A stretch of DNA of 16,720 nt. Origin: Vulcanimicrobiota bacterium (GTDB lineage Bacteria; Vulcanimicrobiota; Vulcanimicrobiia; Vulcanimicrobiales; Vulcanimicrobiaceae). The notes below the pieces were generated by a model that worked only from the letters and a program-made list of their open reading frames with translations, did no database searches and was not told where the DNA came from. Both the position numbers and the translations under genes were made by a program. The stretch is from NCBI GenBank assembly GCA_019233415.1, contig JAFAMK010000450.1:1-16720 (forward strand), in the 5' to 3' direction. Shown piece after piece: positions 13,436 to 16,720 of the stretch (position 1 is its first letter; every line of letters begins with the position of its first letter).

Positions 13436-14571
13436 TCGCCGAAACCGTCTCGGTCGCGATCCGCGCCGGCAGCGGCTCGCCGTCGGCCGTCAGCGAAGAC
13501 TTCATCGACGCGCTGCGGACCGTCACCGTTCGCCAAGTCGACGACGGCCCGTCGACGTTTCAGCTGGTGCTCGACGCGGAGCGCGCCGCGCAAAGCTCCG
13601 CCGAGCTGCCCGTGATCTCGGCGGCGACCGTCGCGCCGGGGAACCGCGTGAAGATCGGCGTGCAGCTGTACGGCACGACGACGGCGCTGTTCGACGGCGT
13701 GATCGCGCACACCGAGCTGAACTACGACGGGAGCGGCGGCGCGTTCAGCTACTCGGTCATCGGGGAAGACTTGAGCCTCTACATGCGGCTCGAAGAGAAG
13801 GCCGCCGAGTGGCCGGGCCGCTCGTCCTCGCAGATCGCGACCGAGATCATCGGCAACTACGCGCAGTACGGGCTGAGCGCGACGGTCGTTTCGCCGTCGA
13901 ACGACGTCACGCCGACCGCCGACCAGTGGGTCCGCCAGCAGAACGCGAGCGACCTGCGCTTCTTGCGCGCCCTTGCGCGGCCGTTCGGCTACATCTTCGC
14001 GACGCGCCCCGGCGCGTCGATGGACGCGCAGGGCGTCGCGTACTGGGGCCCGCCGCCGCGCGACGGCACGCCGCTCCCCGCGCTGACGATCGAGATGGGG
14101 ACCGACAGCAACGTCCTCGCGATCGACTTCGGCTACGACGCCGCCGCGGCCGAGGTCTACAAGGGCGGCAGCCGCGTCGACGCCGACACGATGGCCGCTT
14201 CGACCGTCTCGTCGTCGGCCGACTTTTCGGGGACGGCCTTCGCGAGCACCGCCAGCCTGAAGAGCGCGCTGCTGCGCACGCGGCGCTACATCGAGCCGGA
14301 CCGCTTCGGGACGCTCGCGACCGCCTATGCCGACGCGCTTGCGCAAGTCTCCGCGCGCTCGGCGATGCGGGTCCGTGCCGTCGTCGACGGGCTCGACTAC
14401 GGGACCGCCGTGACCCCCTCGTCGGTGATCGCGATCCGCGGCGCCGGCGCGATGCACGACGGGCTCTACTACGTCGAGCGGGTCGATCACACGTTCCGGA
14501 CCGGCGAGTACCGCATGGAGATCGTGATGACGCGCGAGGGCACCGGGTCGACGATCAGTAACGTGAGCTGA
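13432..14571 (+). CDS. Phage late control gene D-like hub protein (gp27-like)
   Basis: This 379-residue protein is the hub ring that carries the spike, equivalent to T4 gp27, P2 gpD and the N-terminal half of VgrG/Afp8. Visible features are an N-terminal barrel ('ALRTVTVRQVDDGPSTFQLVLDAE', split by the Val-Asp-Asp turn), 'VKIGVQLYGTTTALFDGVIAHTEL', 'YSVIGEDLSLYMRLEEKA', 'SSQIATEIIGNY', 'VRQQNASDLRFLRALARPFGY' and the C-terminal 'LYYVERVDHTFRTGEYRMEI', which is diagnostic for the family. I chose GTG 13432, which overlaps the LysM stop (GTGA). The same frame reaches an ATG at 13345, but that extension lies inside the LysM gene and is Arg-rich. The spike gene follows after four bases. Confidence 0.87.
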   Translation: MIAETVSVAIRAGSGSPSAVSEDFIDALRTVTVRQVDDGPSTFQLVLDAERAAQSSAELPVISAATVAPGNRVKIGVQLYGTTTALFDGVIAHTELNYDGSGGAFSYSVIGEDLSLYMRLEEKAAEWPGRSSSQIATEIIGNYAQYGLSATVVSPSNDVTPTADQWVRQQNASDLRFLRALARPFGYIFATRPGASMDAQGVAYWGPPPRDGTPLPALTIEMGTDSNVLAIDFGYDAAAAEVYKGGSRVDADTMAASTVSSSADFSGTAFASTASLKSALLRTRRYIEPDRFGTLATAYADALAQVSARSAMRVRAVVDGLDYGTAVTPSSVIAIRGAGAMHDGLYYVERVDHTFRTGEYRMEIVMTREGTGSTISNVS

Positions 14572-14575
14572 CGCG

Positions 14576-15292
14576 ATGCCTGACGACGAACGCCGTTTCT
14601 TCGGGAAGTACCGCGCCGTGGTGGCCGACACGAACGACCCGTCCTCGCTGGGACGGATCAAGGTCACCTTCGACGCGTTCTCCGCGATCACGTCCAGTTG
14701 GTGCATGCCCTGCGTCCCCTACGCCGGGAAAAACCTGGGCTGGTTCGTCATCCCCGAGGTCGGCGCGCACGTCTGGGTCGAGTTCGAAGGCGGCGACCCG
14801 AGCCTGCCGATCTGGGTCGGCTGTTTCTGGGAGACGGGGACGATCCCGCCGACCGCGACGCCGTCGCGCAAAATTTGGCAGACGCCGACGAACCGCATCG
14901 TGCTCGACGACCTCGACGGCAAGGCCGGCCAGCTCGAGATCGACTCGACGACGCGCCAGGGCGAGACGGTGAAGGTCACGTTCGACAAGACGGGGATCAC
15001 GCTCACCGCGAAGACCGCGGTCGTCACGATGGCGATCGACGACGGGATCACGATCAACTACCCGCAGAGCAAGATTCAGCTCACCTCGTCGCAGGTCGTC
15101 GCGCAGGAAGGCGAAGCCTCGTCGGTCACGATCACCGCGCAGGACCAGACGCTCAAGTCGGGGACGCTGACCATTCAGGCGGCGAACCAGCTCAGCGTCA
15201 CCGCGTCCGCGTCGACGAGCGTCACGACGGGAAGCTACACGCTCAAGGGCTCGTCGATCACGTTCACCGCCGGGATGATCAACATTGGCTAG
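14576..15292 (+). CDS. Central spike protein (gp5/VgrG C-terminal-like, baseplate assembly protein V OB-fold)
   Basis: This 238-residue protein is the trimeric needle at the tip. Residues about 8-90 form the OB-fold of gpV/gp5/VgrG: 'GKYRAVVADTNDPSSLGRIKV', interrupted after the Asn-Asp turn, then 'CMPCVPYAGKNLGWFVIPEV', 'GAHVWVEFEGGDPSLPIWVG' and 'CFW'. Residues about 105-238 are Thr/Val/Ser-rich short strands ('GQLEIDSTT', 'GITLTAKTAVVTMAID', 'SVTITAQD', 'GTLTIQAANQLSVTA'), as expected for the triple-stranded beta-prism. No enzymatic domain such as a lysozyme insert or effector extension is seen. ATG at 14576 follows the hub stop by four bases. The end overlaps the gp25 start by eight bases. 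The hub and spike halves that are fused in VgrG and Afp8 are separate genes here. Confidence 0.9.
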   Translation: MPDDERRFFGKYRAVVADTNDPSSLGRIKVTFDAFSAITSSWCMPCVPYAGKNLGWFVIPEVGAHVWVEFEGGDPSLPIWVGCFWETGTIPPTATPSRKIWQTPTNRIVLDDLDGKAGQLEIDSTTRQGETVKVTFDKTGITLTAKTAVVTMAIDDGITINYPQSKIQLTSSQVVAQEGEASSVTITAQDQTLKSGTLTIQAANQLSVTASASTSVTTGSYTLKGSSITFTAGMINIG

Positions 15293-15647
15293 GGCGGCGA
15301 GCTACCTCGCGTACCCGGTGCGCGTGGTGCACGGTTCGATCGCGACGACCTCGCGCAATCCGCACATCCGGCAGATGATCGAGCAGGTGCTCTTCACGAT
15401 GCCCGGCGAGCGCGTGATGTACCCCGACTTCGGCGTCGGGCTCGAACGGCTCGTCTTCGAGACGACCGCGAGCGAGGTGACGACCGCGACGCAGTCGCTG
15501 GTCAGCGCCGCGCTGCACCGCTGGCTCGGCGACGTCATCTCCGTGCTCGACGTGAAGGTCGCAGTCCAGGACTCGACGCTCTCGATCGACGTCGTCTACG
15601 AGCTGATCGACACGCGCGAACAGCAGAGCGAGCACTTCGAACGGTGA
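15285..15647 (+). CDS. Baseplate wedge protein gp25/gpW-like (Afp9/Pvc9)
   Basis: This 120-residue protein belongs to the gp25/GPW lysozyme-like family, which despite the name is a structural wedge protein that contacts the first sheath ring. The family core is clear: 'GSIATTSRNPHIRQMIEQVL', then 'FTMPGERVMYPDFGVGLERLVFE', split at the Gly-Glu turn, and a C-terminal 'DVKVAVQDSTLSIDVVYEL' beta hairpin. The EPR-like core appears as 'PGERVMYPDFG'. The start is TTG at 15285, inside the end of the spike gene. It gives 'MARAASYLAYPVRV', which fits the N-terminus of the family better than the in-frame GTG at 15318. No strong ribosome site is seen, so translation is probably coupled to the spike. The TGA overlaps the GTG of the gpJ-like gene. 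Confidence 0.95.
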   Translation: MARAASYLAYPVRVVHGSIATTSRNPHIRQMIEQVLFTMPGERVMYPDFGVGLERLVFETTASEVTTATQSLVSAALHRWLGDVISVLDVKVAVQDSTLSIDVVYELIDTREQQSEHFER

Positions 15648-16720
15648 ACCGTCCCTTCGACGCCATGCTGCGCAGCCGCGGGCTGCGGCTCAGCAAGGCC
15701 GAGAACACGTTCGGGATCGAGAGCGTCGTGCGTGCCGAGCGCGACGGCGACCTCGTGCACGTCGACTTGCAGTTCTTCCCGCGCGATCAGGTGCTTCCGT
15801 CGTGGCTGGGAAACCCGAACCGCGTCGTCGCGGTGCTCGACGACATGGCGAACACGCGGCTGCCGGTGCGCGCCGCCGTGCCGCTGCGCGACCGCCTGCG
15901 CGTGACCGTCGCCGCACCGGCCGAAGTCAAGCGCTTCGTCCTTCGGATCGACGGCCTGATCACCGGGCTCGACAGCGTCGACGTCTCGCTGCAGGAAGAC
16001 GATCCGGCGTTCGACCCTGCGCCGCCGCCGGCACCCGCGCCGGTCGTCGAGCCGCCGATCCTCGTCGACTACCTCGCCAAGGACTTCGCGTCGTTCAAGC
16101 GGCTGATCCTCGACTCGATCGCGCACGAGCTGCCGGCGATGACCGAGCGGCACGAGGCCGACGTCGCGATCGCGGTCGTCGAGGTGCTCGCCTTCGCGGC
16201 CGACCACCTGTCGTATTTTCAGGACGCCGTCGCGACCGAGGCGTATCTGCAGACCGCGCGGCGCCGCGTCTCGGTGCGCCGGCACGCACGGCTCGTCGGT
16301 TACCGATTGCACGAAGGCTGCACGCCGCGCGTGTGGATGCACGTCGAGCCGCTCACTGCGTTCGAGCTGCCGCGCGGCTTCGCGGTCGCGACCGGGAGCG
16401 ACGACGCGATGGCGCGCCGTGTCTTCGAGACGCTCGAACCGATCGCGCTCGACCCGGCGGTGACGGAGCTGGAGCTGTGGGACAACGCCACCGACGACTT
16501 CACGCTGCGCGCCGGCACCACGCAGGCATTTCTCGCGGTGCCCGCGGTGCTCGAAGGCGGTCCGCCGACCGAGCTGCTGAAGGCGGGCACCGTGCTGATC
16601 TTCGAGCAGCGCGTCGACCCGGCGACGGGCCGCCGCGTCTCGCCGCGCTTTCGGCAGGCGGTGCGGCTGCGCGACGACGCGCGCGAGCGATCGCACCCGC
16701 TCGATCCGAAGCGGCGTCTG
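15644..16720 (+). CDS. gpJ-like baseplate wedge protein (Afp11/Pvc11 type), 3' end outside window
   Basis: The frame begins at GTG 15644, overlapping the gp25 stop (GTGA), and stays open to the right edge, giving 359 residues of an incomplete protein. Residues 1-127 are a variable N-terminal domain. A Pro-rich linker ('APPPAPAPVVEPP') follows at about residues 127-139. Then comes the signature of 'putative baseplate assembly protein' gpJ-like wedges: 'YLAKDFASFKRLILDSIA' (from residue 143), 'ADVAIAVVEVLAFAADHLSY', 'YFQDAVATEAYLQTARRRVS' (from residue 191) and 'VRRHARLVGYRLHEG'. This family (T4 gp6 / P2 gpJ / Afp11) forms the wedge ring that triggers sheath contraction. The visible part is about half of the usual length. 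gp25 followed by gpJ is the standard order. Confidence 0.95.
   Translation, partial: MNRPFDAMLRSRGLRLSKAENTFGIESVVRAERDGDLVHVDLQFFPRDQVLPSWLGNPNRVVAVLDDMANTRLPVRAAVPLRDRLRVTVAAPAEVKRFVLRIDGLITGLDSVDVSLQEDDPAFDPAPPPAPAPVVEPPILVDYLAKDFASFKRLILDSIAHELPAMTERHEADVAIAVVEVLAFAADHLSYFQDAVATEAYLQTARRRVSVRRHARLVGYRLHEGCTPRVWMHVEPLTAFELPRGFAVATGSDDAMARRVFETLEPIALDPAVTELELWDNATDDFTLRAGTTQAFLAVPAVLEGGPPTELLKAGTVLIFEQRVDPATGRRVSPRFRQAVRLRDDARERSHPLDPKRRL

Noticed and set aside
13156..14706. Minus-strand 516-codon frame opposite the gpD-like gene
   Set aside because: It has Arg/Asp/Val-rich shadow composition, and the opposite strand carries a clear hub protein.
15596..16696. Minus-strand 366-codon frame opposite the gpJ-like gene
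   Set aside because: The plus strand is an open, truncated gpJ-like gene with strong motifs. The antisense frame has no domain.
1..16720. CRISPR arrays, tRNA or rRNA genes, insertion sequences
   Set aside because: None seen. The window is filled by co-directional protein genes, and the only dispersed element noticed is the REP-like hairpin at 7922-7975.

Overview
This window holds the core of a contractile injection system (CIS), a phage-tail-like machine. All 13 genes lie on the + strand in one near-gapless block with no gene-free stretch longer than 19 bases. The gene set is contractile sheath, inner tube, T4-type baseplate hub chaperone, a giant disordered protein, Pvc16/Afp16-type tail terminator, CIS AAA+ ATPase, tube-initiator/hub adaptor, LysM-like protein, gpD-like hub, gp5/VgrG-type spike, gp25 wedge protein and gpJ-like wedge protein. 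This matches extracellular CIS (eCIS/PVC/Afp-like) loci rather than a complete phage: no capsid, portal, terminase or lysis gene is visible, and the CIS-specific ATPase and DUF4255 cap are present. Both ends are cut: the sheath lacks its N-terminus and the gpJ-like gene runs off the right edge.

Layout: 1-1096 sheath (C-terminal part); 1116-1661 tube; 1663-2385 hub chaperone with two CxxC pairs; 2382-9734 a single 2450-residue low-complexity protein taking up 44% of the window; 9731-10342 terminator/cap; 10339-12264 AAA+ ATPase; 12261-12461 a 66-residue unknown protein; 12458-13126 tube-initiator/hub adaptor; 13136-13435 LysM-like protein; 13432-14571 gpD-like hub; 14576-15292 spike; 15285-15647 gp25; 15644-16720 gpJ-like wedge. 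Most junctions are 4-base ATGA or GTGA overlaps, so the genes are probably one operon with translational coupling. Sheath and tube form the contractile barrel. Hub, spike, gp25 and gpJ form the baseplate. The Pvc16-type protein closes the distal end, and the ATPase probably assists assembly.

The outstanding feature is the giant protein. Its two ends look like a short eCIS accessory family: an N-terminal 'PR..SRFE' segment and a C-terminal 'IRVAIDRIEI' segment followed by a Pro/Arg tail. They are separated by about 2300 residues of predicted disorder with no cysteine that I could find and only about a dozen lysines. The linker contains a tandem octapeptide array, looser repeats, and an in-frame REP-like hairpin element. 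Its base composition and third-codon-position use are more relaxed than in the flanking structural genes. A plausible but unproven reading is a length-variable ruler or scaffold tethered at both ends.

Organism: structural genes have roughly 70% GC by hand-counted samples and use GTG and TTG starts freely, so this is a high-GC bacterium. The hairpin of the 'CTTCGACAAGCTCAGG' type occurs in several high-GC lineages, including environmental ones such as Eremiobacterota and Chloroflexota as well as sphingomonads. The lineage cannot be fixed from this window.
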